64,000 nucleotides of DNA, taken from the NCBI GenBank assembly GCA_028277885.1, contig JANQFK010000003.1, positions 62,001 to 126,000 of the forward strand, in the 5' to 3' direction. The notes below the pieces were generated by a model. That model had not been told where the DNA came from, ran no database searches, and saw nothing but the letters and a program-made list of their open reading frames with translations. The DNA comes from Myxococcota bacterium (GTDB lineage Bacteria > Myxococcota_A > UBA9160 > UBA6930). Positions within the stretch are counted from its first letter, which is position 1, and the number at the start of each line of letters is the position of its first letter. Of the stretch, positions 10,683 through 23,596 are shown one piece after another. The translations under genes were made by a program, and so were the position numbers.

Positions 10683-11731
10683 ATGCACCGCGTGGGGATC
10701 GTCGGCGCGACGGGTTACATGGGCGGCGAGACGCTGCGGGTGCTGCTCGAGCACCCCGCGGTCGAGGTCGCCTGGGCGACGAGCCGCGGCGGCGACGACG
10801 TGGCGCGCTTCCACCCGAACCTCTACGGCGCCCCGCTGCGGCTGACCCATCCCGACGAGGCGACGCCCTGCGACGTGGTGTTCCTCGCGCTCCCCACGGC
10901 GGCCTCCATCGAGGCGGCGGCGAAGTTCCACGAGCTGGGCTGCCGGGTGATCGACCTGGGCGCCGCGTTCCGGCTGCGCGACCGCGCCACCTGGTAGGCG
11001 GTCTACGGCCAGCAGCACACCCAGTGGCCCCTGGTCGAGCGGGCCGTCTACGGGATCCCTGAGCTGCACCGCGACGCGATCCGCGAGACGCGCGTCGTCG
11101 CGAACCCCGGCTGCTTCTCCTCGGCGGTGATCCTCGGGCTGGCGCCGCTGCTGCGCGAGGGGCTCGTGGATCCGGAGCGCCTCGTGGTGGACGGCCTGTC
11201 GGGCACCGCCGGGATCGGCGCCGAGCTCTCCCGCGCCGCCCACCACCCGGAGATCGGCGGCAACCTGATCGCCTACAACGTGGTGGGCCACCGCCACACC
11301 TTCGAGATGGAGCAGGAGCTCGGGCTCGTCGCCGGTCGCGAGGTGCGCGTGCACTTCACGCCCACCTACGTCCCGATCGTGCGCGGCATCCTGGCGGTGT
11401 GCCACGCGTTCCCGGAGCGCGACGTCTCGCGGGAGGCGCTGCTGGAGCTCTACCGCGCCTCGTACCCCGACGGCGGCTTCGTGCAGGTCTACGACCTGCC
11501 CGCCGAGGAGGGCGGCTCCTGGCGCTACGAGCCCTACCCCTGGGTGAGCGCCGTGGCCGGCACCAACTACGCCCAGATCGGGCTCGACGTCGATCCGCGC
11601 CGCGGCCGCATCGTGGTGATGGGCGTGCTCGACAGCGTGGGCAAGGGCGGCGCCCACGTGGGGGTCGAGAACATGAACTTGATGCTCGGCCTGGCCCCGG
11701 AGACGGGGCTCACCCGGCGCGGCCTGCACCC

Positions 11732-11735
<4 letters not shown>
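10683..11735 (+). pseudogene. argC: N-acetyl-gamma-glutamyl-phosphate reductase interrupted by one in-frame TAG
   Basis: ATG 10683 follows AGGAGG. The frame encodes a full-length ArgC (350 codons plus the final stop): nucleotide-binding GIVGATGYMGGE at the N-terminus, catalytic Cys in ANPGCFSSA, then GHRHTFEMEQ and the ending GVENMNLMLGL. One codon, TAG at 10995-10997 (codon 105, after DRATW), stops the frame. ArgC homologues usually have Tyr at the matching place (ATFYEKYYG in E. coli), so a single C/T-to-G change explains it. Everything downstream is intact and in frame. This is either a very recent mutation or a consensus error. ArgC catalyses the third step of arginine synthesis, reducing N-acetylglutamyl phosphate to the semialdehyde. 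Confidence 0.85.
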
Positions 11736-14041
<2,306 letters not shown>

Positions 14042-14066
14042 GGCGCTCCCGCGTCCCCCTCCGGGC

Positions 14067-15053
14067 TCAGGGGAAGAGCTTGCCCAGGGTCTCGCCCACC
14101 ATGGCGATCGCCTCGAGGTCGTGGCCGTTGGCGGGCATGTTGAGCGTGAGGCCGTCGAGGCCGGCGCCCACGAGCTTCTCGCTCACGAACTCGCCGACTC
14201 CGTCGGGATCGCCGATCACCAGGGCGCGGTCGATGCCCTCGCGAATGGCCGGCGGCAGGCTCTCGTAGTCCATGCCGCGCCGGCCCAGGTAGGCGTTCCG
14301 CTCGCGCTCGGCCTGCTCCCGGGTGGGCGCCATCAGCACCGAGCCCAGCCAGGAGACCTTGATCTCGCTGCGGTCCCGCCCGAGCTCGGAGCAGTGCCGG
14401 TCCAGGGCCTCGAGCTTGCGCGGAATCTCGTCCGCCGCGCAGGGCAGGTTGCTCTCGTCGGCGAAGCGCGCCACCAGGCGCAGGGTCTTCTTCTCGCCGG
14501 CGCCGCCGATCATCAGCGCCGGGCCGCCTCGCTGGATGGGCGGCGGGAAGTTGATCGCCTCCCGGGCCTGGTAGTGGCGGCCCTCGAAGCTCGGGCGCTC
14601 GTCCTTCAGCATGGGCACGATGATCTGGAGCGCCTCCTCGAGCTTCTCGAAGCGCCCGGCCAGGGAGCCGAAGCGGAACCCGTAGCCGTCGTGCTCCTGC
14701 TCGAACCAGCCGGTCCCGATGCCGAGGAGCGCGCGGCCGCCGGACACCACGTCGAGGGTGGTGACGATCTTCGCGAGCAGCGCGGGGTTCCGGTAGGTGT
14801 TGCCCGAGACCAGGGTGCCGAGCCGCGCGGTCCTCGTCCGCGCCGCGAGGGCGCCCAGCAGCGTGTAGGCCTCGAGCATGCGGTCGTCCGGCTTCCCGAG
14901 CATGGGGAGCTGGTAGAAGTGGTCCATCACCATGACGGTGTCGAAGCCCGACTGCTCGGCCTGGCACGCCATGCCCGCGACGCGCTCGAACAGCTCGGTC
15001 ACGGGCACGTCGGGCAGGTCGAAGTTCGGGATCTGGAAGGCGAGGCGGGTCAT
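14067..15053 (-). CDS. LLM-class F420/flavin-dependent oxidoreductase
   Basis: The protein has 328 residues with a luciferase-like TIM barrel. Landmarks are the N-terminal AFQIPNFDL, the DTVMVMDHFYQLP strand, the RLGTLVSGNTYRNPALLAKI segment (the non-prolyl cis-peptide region) and GIGTGWFEQEHDGYGF. The C-terminal ALVIGDPDGV is also typical. This matches the F420-dependent LLM group found in high-GC bacteria; FMN use cannot be ruled out. It starts at ATG 15053, 39 bp after the fdhD stop, so it may belong to a unit with fdhD upstream. The substrate is unknown. Confidence 0.85.
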   Translation of the reverse strand: MTRLAFQIPNFDLPDVPVTELFERVAGMACQAEQSGFDTVMVMDHFYQLPMLGKPDDRMLEAYTLLGALAARTRTARLGTLVSGNTYRNPALLAKIVTTLDVVSGGRALLGIGTGWFEQEHDGYGFRFGSLAGRFEKLEEALQIIVPMLKDERPSFEGRHYQAREAINFPPPIQRGGPALMIGGAGEKKTLRLVARFADESNLPCAADEIPRKLEALDRHCSELGRDRSEIKVSWLGSVLMAPTREQAERERNAYLGRRGMDYESLPPAIREGIDRALVIGDPDGVGEFVSEKLVGAGLDGLTLNMPANGHDLEAIAMVGETLGKLFP

Positions 15054-15092
15054 GGGGGTTCCTCGGAGGCGATGGGCGGCGCGCTGCCCAGT

Positions 15093-15953
15093 CTAGACCA
15101 CCCGCTCCGGGTTTCCGTAGAGGTTGAGCCCGCGCCCGCGCAGGAAGCCCACCAGGGTCATGCCGCTCTCCGTGGCGAGCCGCACCGCCAGGGAGGACGG
15201 TGCCGAGACCGCCGCCACCACGGGGATGCGCGCGGCCAGCGCCTTCTGGACGATCTCGAAGGAGGTGCGGCCCGAGACCATCAGCACGTGGCCCGACAGG
15301 GGCAGTCGACCCTCGCGCGCCGCCCAGCCGATCACCTTGTCGACGGCGTTGTGGCGGCCGACGTCCTCGCGGGCCACCTGGAGCCGGCCCGCGGCGTCGA
15401 ACAGCCCCGCGGCGTGGAGGCCGCCGGTCTCGTCGAACACCGCCTGGGCGGCGCGCAGCCGGTCCGGCAGCCCGTAGAGCACGTCGGTCGCGATGCGCGA
15501 GTCGTCGGCCAGGGGCGGCGCGGTGGCGAGCGCGTTCTCGATGCTGGCCTTGCCGCAGATCCCGCAGCTCGAGCTGGCGAAGAGGTTGCGGCGCAGCCGC
15601 TCGAGGTCGACCTCCACGCCCTCGCGCAGCGTCACCCGCAGCACGTTCTCCTCGGCCTCGGGGTGGGGGGCCACGCTGCAGTGGCGCAGCGCCTCCACCT
15701 CGTCGGCACGGGAGACCACCCGCTCGGTCACCAGGAAGCCCAGGCCCAGCTCCTCGTCGTGGCCCGGCGTGCGCATCACCACGGCCAGGGAGGTCGTCCC
15801 GAGCTGGATCTCGAGGGGCTCCTCGTGGGCGACGCGGTCCTCGCCGCGGCGGCCCTCGGCCCCGGCGAAGCGCGTCACCGGCGCCGGCCGCACGCCCTCC
15901 TGGAGCTCCTCGTCCCGCGCGTCGCCGACGCCCATGCCGCGAGGATCGCCCAT
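15093..15953 (-). CDS. fdhD: formate dehydrogenase accessory sulfurtransferase FdhD
   Basis: The protein has 286 residues. The hallmark CGICGKASIE near residue 140 contains the two cysteines that carry persulfide from a cysteine desulfurase to the Mo-bisMGD cofactor. HEEPLEIQLG, MRTPGHDEELGLGFL, GGLHAAGLFD, REDVGRHNAVDKV and the SGRTSFEIVQKA loop are all family features. It acts in the cytoplasm to activate formate-dehydrogenase-like enzymes, and a YdeP-type partner is encoded nearby. ATG 15953 is preferred (GGTGGGG upstream); ATG 15935 is possible. SufS, encoded about 2.3 kb away, could donate the sulfur, which is inference. Confidence 0.9.
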   Translation of the reverse strand: MGDPRGMGVGDARDEELQEGVRPAPVTRFAGAEGRRGEDRVAHEEPLEIQLGTTSLAVVMRTPGHDEELGLGFLVTERVVSRADEVEALRHCSVAPHPEAEENVLRVTLREGVEVDLERLRRNLFASSSCGICGKASIENALATAPPLADDSRIATDVLYGLPDRLRAAQAVFDETGGLHAAGLFDAAGRLQVAREDVGRHNAVDKVIGWAAREGRLPLSGHVLMVSGRTSFEIVQKALAARIPVVAAVSAPSSLAVRLATESGMTLVGFLRGRGLNLYGNPERVV

Positions 15954-16071
15954 CGCCGCGGCCCCACCAATATGGGGAGGCGCAGCAGCGGTGCAGGCTG
16001 CGCGCAGGTCCCGAGGCTGGAGCGCCGCCGCCGGCCTGCCGATGAGGCACCCCAGGAACCGGGAGGCCGCC

Positions 16072-17352
16072 ATGTGGATTCGCGCGCTGGGTGCGATCGG
16101 GATCGTGTTCGCGCTCGCACTCGTCTCGATCCCCGCCTGGGTGCTCTGGAACAGCCGTGATCTCGACGCCATCGGCGACGAGGACCTGCGCCCGGCGGCG
16201 GGCGAGCTCGCCGACGCGGACAACGCCTTCGTCCACCTCGAGGCCGCCGCGGCGAAGCTCACGTCCTGCGAGGGCTGCGGCCCGAAGCTGGCCGCCGCGC
16301 TGCGCGGCGGGCGCGCCGACCGGGACGCCCTCGCCCCCATGCTCGAGACCGAGGCCGCCGCCCTCGCCGCCCTCGAGCGCGTCTTCGCCGCGCCCGGCTT
16401 CCGCATCCCGATCCCCGCGACGCTGGACGAGGAGCTGCCCGAGATGCTGCGCTGGCAGCGCCTCGCCTACCTGCTCTGCCTGCGCGGCCTGCTCGAGCCG
16501 CCCGGAAGCCGCGAAGGGCTCGAGGACGTGTTCCGCGCCCTCGATCTCGGGCACCGCATCGAGGGCGCCCACGGCGCGGGCCTGGTGGCCGTCGTGGTCG
16601 CGGTGTCGATCCGCAACCGCGCCGTCGACTCCGTCGCGAGCTGGCTCGCCGAGAGCCCGGTCACGCGCGAGGAGGCCCTCGCCCTCGCCCGCCGCCTCGA
16701 GGCCTACCGGCCCGCCGCGGAGGCCTGGGCGCGGGTCTGGGGCGTCGAGTACGAGATGATGCGCCGGGCCGTGCTGCCCGAGCTGGAGCGCTCGCGGCGG
16801 GGCGAGATCGAGGGCAGCGACGCCGCGCCCGCCGCCTGGGCCTGGCTCCCCCTCGGCTACTACTTCCACCCCAAGCGCACCATGCAGGGTTTCGCGGAGC
16901 GCTACCGCGTCGAGGCCGCCAACGGCGCCCGGCTCTGCGCCCATCTCCTTCCCCATCCCGGGGAGGAGCCCTCGCCCCTCGAGATCATGCTCTCGCCCAA
17001 CGGGGCGGGCCGGGTGATCCTCTCCGTCGGGGCGATCGACACCTCGCGCTACCAGCACAAGCGCTGCGCGTCCGAGAGCCGGCTCGCTGCGGTGCAGGCC
17101 ATGGCGGCGCTGCGGGCCTGGCAGGTCGAGCACGGCACCCTGCCCGAGCGGCTCGACGCCCTGGTGCCCGGCTACCTCGCCGCACTGCCCCGGGACGGCT
17201 TCGACGGCGAGCCCCTGCGCTACGACCGCGAGCGCGCCTGGCTGTGGTCGGTGGGATCCGACGGCGAGGACTCCGGCGGCCGCGCCGGCGACAGCGAGGT
17301 GCGCGACCTGAAGGAGCCCACCTTTCCGATCCGCGTGGCGGCGCGGGGCTGA
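16072..17352 (+). CDS. membrane-anchored uncharacterised protein (paralogue of 9367-10656)
   Basis: The protein has 426 residues, starting at ATG 16072 with GGGAGG six bases upstream. A signal-anchor (residues 4-24) is followed by WVLWNSRDL, a helical domain rich in alanine, leucine and glutamate, GYYFHPKRTM, and a C-terminal pseudopilin-like block (ALRAWQVEHGTLP, ALPRDGFDGEPLRYD, GSDGEDSGG). It is colinear with the 9367 gene over its whole length but clearly diverged, and has an extra CEGCG motif near residue 65. No function is recognised. It is convergent with sufT, with a stop-spanning stem between them. Confidence 0.75.
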   Translation: MWIRALGAIGIVFALALVSIPAWVLWNSRDLDAIGDEDLRPAAGELADADNAFVHLEAAAAKLTSCEGCGPKLAAALRGGRADRDALAPMLETEAAALAALERVFAAPGFRIPIPATLDEELPEMLRWQRLAYLLCLRGLLEPPGSREGLEDVFRALDLGHRIEGAHGAGLVAVVVAVSIRNRAVDSVASWLAESPVTREEALALARRLEAYRPAAEAWARVWGVEYEMMRRAVLPELERSRRGEIEGSDAAPAAWAWLPLGYYFHPKRTMQGFAERYRVEAANGARLCAHLLPHPGEEPSPLEIMLSPNGAGRVILSVGAIDTSRYQHKRCASESRLAAVQAMAALRAWQVEHGTLPERLDALVPGYLAALPRDGFDGEPLRYDRERAWLWSVGSDGEDSGGRAGDSEVRDLKEPTFPIRVAARG

Positions 17353-17365
17353 GCGTCCGGCTCAG
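17349..17365. terminator. stem-loop spanning two convergent stop codons
   Basis: CTGAGC (17349-17354) pairs with GCTCAG (17360-17365) around a 5-nt loop. The stops of both convergent genes lie in the stem. It is a possible bidirectional terminator, with a short stem and no T-run. Confidence 0.35.
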
Positions 17366-17739
17366 ACCATCCCCAGCTCGAGGCGCGCGGCCTCGGACAT
17401 CATCCCCGGGTTCCAGGGCGGGTCCCAGACCAGCTCGAGCGCCACGTCGGCGATGCCCGGCACCGTGCGCGCCTTGGCCTCCACCTCGGGAGGCAGGGTC
17501 TCGGCGACGGGGCACATGGGTGAGGTGAGGGTCATGCGGATCCGCGCCTTGGCGTCGCCGTCCACCTCCACCTCGTAGATGAGGCCGAGCTCGTAGATGT
17601 CCACGGGGATCTCGGGGTCGTAGACGGTCTTCAGGACCGCGACGATGCCCTGCTTGAGCTCCTCGGGGCCGTTCTCGCCGGCCTCGGGGGCCTCGGTCGT
17701 CCGGGCCGGGGTGGTGTCGTCCATCGGTTCGGGCTCCAT
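17362..17739 (-). CDS. sufT: SUF-associated MIP18/DUF59 protein (SufT-like)
   Basis: The protein has 125 residues. After a polar N-terminus it is a single MIP18/DUF59 domain: VYDPEIPVDIYELGLIYEV, then MTLTSPMCPVAETLP with the conserved reactive Cys in PMCP, then VWDPPWNPGMMSEAARLELGM. SufT proteins help mature Fe-S proteins, probably in cluster transfer. It is the last gene of the SUF operon, 21 bp after sufU. The family assignment is firm; the exact client proteins are unknown. Confidence 0.85.
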   Translation of the reverse strand: MEPEPMDDTTPARTTEAPEAGENGPEELKQGIVAVLKTVYDPEIPVDIYELGLIYEVEVDGDAKARIRMTLTSPMCPVAETLPPEVEAKARTVPGIADVALELVWDPPWNPGMMSEAARLELGMV

Positions 17740-17760
17740 CCGGGGCTACTCCGTCCGGTC

Positions 17761-18219
17761 CTACTCGGTCTTGACCGGCTCGTCGCGCCCCTCGATGGCG
17801 GCGCGCAGGGTGTGCCAGGCCAGGGTGGCGCACTTCACGCGCACCGGGAACTCGCGGACGCCGGCGAAGACGGCGAGCTTGCCGACCTCGCCGACGTCGG
17901 GCTCGCTCTGGGGGTCGCTGGTGACGAGCTCGGTGAAGCGGTCGAACAGCCCGAGGGTCTCCTCGACGCTACGGCCCTTCACGGACTCGGTCATCAGCGA
18001 GGCGGCGGACTTGGAGATCGCGCAGCCGGTGCCCTGGAAGGCCACGTCCTGCACCACGTCGTCCACCACCTCGAGGTAGACGGTCACCTCGTCGCCGCAC
18101 AGCGGGTTCACGCCCTCGGCCCGGCGGTTCGCCTGCTCGGGCTCGCGGTAGTTCCGCGGCCGCTTGTTGTGGTCGAGGATCGTGGTCTGGTAGAGCTCGC
18201 GCAGCTCGGCGGAGGACAT
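17761..18219 (-). CDS. sufU: SufU-type iron-sulfur assembly / sulfur acceptor protein
   Basis: The protein has 152 residues of the IscU/SufU fold. Conserved residues are LYQTTILDHNKRPRN, NPLCGDEV (Cys and Asp), GTGCAISKSAASLM (Cys) and VKCATLAWHTL (Cys), the zinc/sulfur-acceptor set of SufU. The roughly 20-residue insertion between the second and third Cys regions distinguishes SufU from IscU. It would accept sulfur from SufS. The start codon overlaps the sufS stop by one base, so the genes are coupled. Confidence 0.9.
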   Translation of the reverse strand: MSSAELRELYQTTILDHNKRPRNYREPEQANRRAEGVNPLCGDEVTVYLEVVDDVVQDVAFQGTGCAISKSAASLMTESVKGRSVEETLGLFDRFTELVTSDPQSEPDVGEVGKLAVFAGVREFPVRVKCATLAWHTLRAAIEGRDEPVKTE

Positions 18220-19451
18220 CAGCGGAAGACCTCGATGGCCTCGCGCACGCCCTCCACGAGCTGGTCGAGGTCCTCGCGGTCGTTGTAGACGCCGAGGGAG
18301 GCGCGGGTGGTGGCGGGGACGCCGAAGCGCTGCATCACCGGCTGGGCGCAGTGGTGTCCGGCGCGGACGGCCACGCCGTGCTGGTCCAGGATGGTGGCGA
18401 GGTCGTGGGGGTGGACGCCGTCCACCACGAAGCCCAGCACCCCGATCTTCTCCCGGGCGGTGCCGATCAGGCGCAGGCCCGGCAGCTCGAGGAGCCGCTC
18501 GGTCCCGTAGTCGAGGAGCTCGGCCTCGTGGCGGGCGATGCGCTCGAGGCCCAGCTCCCGGACGTAGTCCACGGCCGCTCCCAGGCCGATCGCCTCGGCG
18601 ATGGCCGGTGTTCCGGCCTCGAACTTGTTCGGGACGTCGTTCCAGGTGCTCCCCTCGAAGCTCACGGTGCGGATCATCTCGCCGCCGCCCTGGTAGGGCG
18701 GCATGGCCTCGAGGAGCTCCGCCTTGCCGTAGAGCACGCCGATCCCGGAGGGGCCGTAGAGCTTGTGGCCCGAGAACACGTAGAACTCGCAGTCGAGAGC
18801 GGCGACGTCCACGGCCATGCGGGGCACGGACTGGGCGCCGTCGAGGAGCACCGGCACGCCGCGCTCGTGGGCGATGCGCACGATGTCCTGCACGGGGTTG
18901 ATGGTGCCGAGCGCGTTCGAGACGTGGACCACCGAGACCAGGCGGGTGCGCGGGCCGATCCGCTTCTCGAGCTCGTCCATGCACAGCGCGCCGTCGTCGT
19001 CGATGGGCACCACCCGGAGCTTCGCGCCGCGCTCCTCGCAGAGCAGCTGCCAGGGCACGATGTTGGCGTGGTGCTCCATGTGGGTGACGAGGATCTCGTC
19101 CCCCTCGCCGACGTTCTGCCGGCCCCAGCTCGACGCCACCAGGTTGATGGACTCGGTGGCGTTGCGGGTGAAGACGATCTCCCGGGGCGAGGCGGCGCCG
19201 AGCAGCGCGGCGACCTTCTCCCGGGCCTCCTCGTAGCGGCGCGTCGCCCGCTCCGAGAGCTCGTAGACGCCGCGGTGGATGTTCGCGTACTCGTGGGAGT
19301 AGACGTGGGAGAGGGTGTCGATCACGGGGCGCGGCTTCTGGGCGCTCGCCGCGGAGTCGAGGAAGGCGAGGCGCTTGCCGCGCATGCCCCGCTCCAGGAT
19401 CGGGAAGTCCTTGCGGATGCGGGTCACGTCCAGGGGCGGGAGCACGCTCAC
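18219..19451 (-). CDS. sufS: cysteine desulfurase SufS
   Basis: The protein has 410 residues of the PLP-dependent type II cysteine desulfurase family. Landmarks are LDSAASAQKP, TRNATESINLVA, HMEHHANIVPW, LDGAQSVPR, the PLP lysine in FSGHKLYGPSGIG and the catalytic Cys in RAGHHCAQPVM. It removes sulfur from cysteine as persulfide for SufU/SufBCD. GTG 19451 overlaps the sufD stop (GTGA), giving tight coupling; a GTG two codons later is an alternative. Confidence 0.93.
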   Translation of the reverse strand: MSVLPPLDVTRIRKDFPILERGMRGKRLAFLDSAASAQKPRPVIDTLSHVYSHEYANIHRGVYELSERATRRYEEAREKVAALLGAASPREIVFTRNATESINLVASSWGRQNVGEGDEILVTHMEHHANIVPWQLLCEERGAKLRVVPIDDDGALCMDELEKRIGPRTRLVSVVHVSNALGTINPVQDIVRIAHERGVPVLLDGAQSVPRMAVDVAALDCEFYVFSGHKLYGPSGIGVLYGKAELLEAMPPYQGGGEMIRTVSFEGSTWNDVPNKFEAGTPAIAEAIGLGAAVDYVRELGLERIARHEAELLDYGTERLLELPGLRLIGTAREKIGVLGFVVDGVHPHDLATILDQHGVAVRAGHHCAQPVMQRFGVPATTRASLGVYNDREDLDQLVEGVREAIEVFR

Positions 19452-20757
19452 GCAGTCTCTCCCGTCCGGTGCAGGCGCTCGAGGAGCAGCTCGCGCAGGG
19501 CCTCGGCGAGGGGCGGCTGGCCCGTGGCCTCGAGGATCTCCGCCGCGAAGCCCTGGGTGAGCAGGTCCCGCGCGCGGGCCTCGTCGAGGCCGCGGGAGCG
19601 CAGGTAGAACAGCGCGTTCGGGTCCAGGCGCCCGATGCTCGAGCCGTGGCTGCACTTCACGTCGTCGGCGTGGATCTCGAGCTGGGGCTTGGTGTCGACC
19701 TCGGCGCCGGAGCCGATCAGCAGGTTGGGGTTCGACTGCTGGGCGTCGGTCTTCTGGGCGTCGGGCCGCACCAGCACGCGCCCGCGGAACACGCCCCGGG
19801 AGCGGCCGCCGAGGATGCCCTTGTAGAGCTCGGCGCTGCGGCCGTGGGGCACCGCGTGGTCCACCAGGGTGTGGTTGTCGAGCACCTGCTCGCCGGTCCC
19901 GAGGAACAGCCCGTTCAGCGTGGCCTCGGCGCCCTCGCCGGCCAGCACCACCCCGAGGTCGTTGCGGACCAGTCGCCCGCCCAGGGTGAGGGTGTGGGTG
20001 GTGAGCCGCGCGTCGCGCTCGACGCGCGCCTGGAGGTTCGAGACGTGGAGGGCGTCGTCGTCCTCGCGCTGCACCAGCGTGAGCTCGACGGCGGCGCCGG
20101 CCTCGGCGTGCACCTCGGTCACGGCGTTGCCGAACCGCGAGCCCGGGCCGATGGAGACGTGGTCCTGGATCAGCGAGGCGCGGCCGTTGCGCCCCGCGAC
20201 CACCAGCACCCGCGGGCTCACCATCACGCCGTCGCCCGTGGAGACGAAGACCAGGTGGATTGGCTGGGGGTGCTCCACGCCTTCGGGGACCGTCACCACG
20301 GCGCCGTCGTCGAGGAAGGCCGTGTTGAGCGCCGCGAAGGGGTGCTGCTTGCCGTCGGCGAGGCGCGCGAGGTGGGGCTCCAGGCGCTCCGGGGCCTCGG
20401 CGCGCAGCCGCGCCAGGCTCTCGACGCGCACGCCGGCGTTGTCGCCCTCGCTCGAGGAGAGCTCCGGCGCGAAGTGGCCGTTCACGAACACGAACAGGCT
20501 GCACGCGAAGACCGGGAAGGAGATCTCCTCGAGGGTCTCGCGGTCCAGGGAGGGCGCCGCGGCGGGCTCGAAGCGGCCGGCCGCGATAGGGGCCACGTTG
20601 GTGTAGCGCCACTCCTCGAGGCGCGTGCTCGGCAGGGCGAAGCGCGCCAGGGCCTCCGCGCGCAGGCCCGCGAGCCAGGCCGGCTCGGCCCCCGGCGCGA
20701 AGCCCGCGTGGGTGGCGCGCAGGCGCTCCTCGGCGCTCGCGAGCTCGGTGGCGCGGC

Positions 20758-20761
<4 letters not shown>
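19448..20761 (-). CDS. sufD: Fe-S scaffold complex subunit SufD
   Basis: The protein has 437 residues. The N-terminal helical part contains TRLEEWRYTN, typical of SufD. The right-handed beta-helix follows, with VTVPEGVEHPQPIHL, LDNHTLVDH, SELYKGILGGRSRGVF and SNPNLLIGSGAEVDTKPQLE. The C-terminal half includes DDVKCSHGSSIGRLD with the conserved Cys/His. SufD pairs with SufB on SufC ATPases to form the cluster scaffold. Its ATG overlaps the sufC stop by four bases. Confidence 0.92.
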
Positions 20762-22970
<2,209 letters not shown>

Positions 22971-23009
22971 CGTGCTCTTCGCTCCGTTCTCTGTCGCGGG
23001 TTGGTCTGG

Positions 23010-23483
23010 CTAGCGATCCGCCGGCACCGCGTCGGGCTGGCGGGCCGCGATCTGGACGAGCGCTCCCGGGGCCCCCGAGACGAGGTCGGCCAGGGTGACG
23101 CGCTCGAGGGTCTCCTGGATGGCGCGGTTGATGCGCTGCCACGGGTCGCGCACGCGGCAGCTCGCCTCGACGTCGCAGTGCCCGGGGCCGGCGCTGCACT
23201 CCACCATGGCGATGGGGCCCTCGAGGGCGGCGATCACCTCGGAGATGCGGATCTCCTCGGGCCGGCGGCCCAGCGCGTAGCCGCCCTTCGAGCCGCGCTG
23301 GGAGACCAGGATCCGCTCCTGAACCAGGCCCTTCAGGATCTTGCTCACCACGGGCAGCGGCAGCGAGGTGGCCTCGGCCATCTGGCGCGCGTTGTGGGTC
23401 TCGTCCTCGCCCAGCGCCGAGAGCTCGGCGAAGTGGGTGAGGAGCACGATCCCGTAGTCCGTGAGCTTGCTGATCCGAAGCAC
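23010..23483 (-). CDS. Rrf2-family SUF regulator (IscR/SufR-like)
   Basis: The protein has 157 residues from GTG 23483, starting RISKLTDYGIVLL as in Rrf2 SUF regulators. The winged helix-turn-helix follows (ARQMAEATSLPLPVVSKIL, then SQRGSKGGYAL). Three cysteines in CSAGPGHC and EASC match the cluster-binding set of IscR-type proteins. It would sense Fe-S supply and adjust suf transcription. The GTG start agrees with the promoter mapped at 23518-23546, because an upstream ATG at 23522 lies inside the -10 box. It is the first gene of the suf operon, so autoregulation is likely. Confidence 0.88.
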   Translation of the reverse strand: MLRISKLTDYGIVLLTHFAELSALGEDETHNARQMAEATSLPLPVVSKILKGLVQERILVSQRGSKGGYALGRRPEEIRISEVIAALEGPIAMVECSAGPGHCDVEASCRVRDPWQRINRAIQETLERVTLADLVSGAPGALVQIAARQPDAVPADR

Positions 23484-23517
23484 TGGCGGGCCGACCTCGT
23501 GTCCTGGCGACCCCGTG

Positions 23518-23546
23518 AGCATATCGGACCGGAGCGGTCCTGTAAA
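23518..23546 (-). promoter_or_regulatory. suf operon promoter
   Basis: Reading leftwards, the -35 box is TTTACA (23546-23541) and the -10 box is TATGCT (23523-23518), separated by exactly 17 bp. The spacer is filled by a perfect palindrome, GGACCG-GAG-CGGTCC (23526-23540). Transcription would start near 23511. Confidence 0.65.
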
Positions 23547-23570
23547 TCTCGGACCGGATTGGTTCGAGAT
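23521..23570. promoter_or_regulatory. two adjacent 25-bp palindromic operators for the Rrf2 regulator
   Basis: Site 1 (23521-23545) centres on the 6+3+6 palindrome in the promoter spacer. Site 2 (23546-23570) is ATCTCGGACC-GGATT-GGTTCGAGAT, with arms matching at nine of ten pairs. Both begin AT-TCGGACCGGA. The 25-bp length and the GAC/GT half-sites resemble IscR type 1 sites. Bound protein would occlude the -35 and -10 boxes. The flank at 23571-23595 is strongly A+T-rich, unlike the rest of the window. Confidence 0.6.
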
Positions 23571-23596
23571 AAAATAAAATCAATCAAATAAGATAC

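Noticed and set aside
10995-10997. Pyrrolysine at the argC TAG
   Set aside because: TAG ends several genes here normally, no Pyl insertion signal was seen, and ArgC is not a known Pyl protein. A point mutation or read error is simpler.
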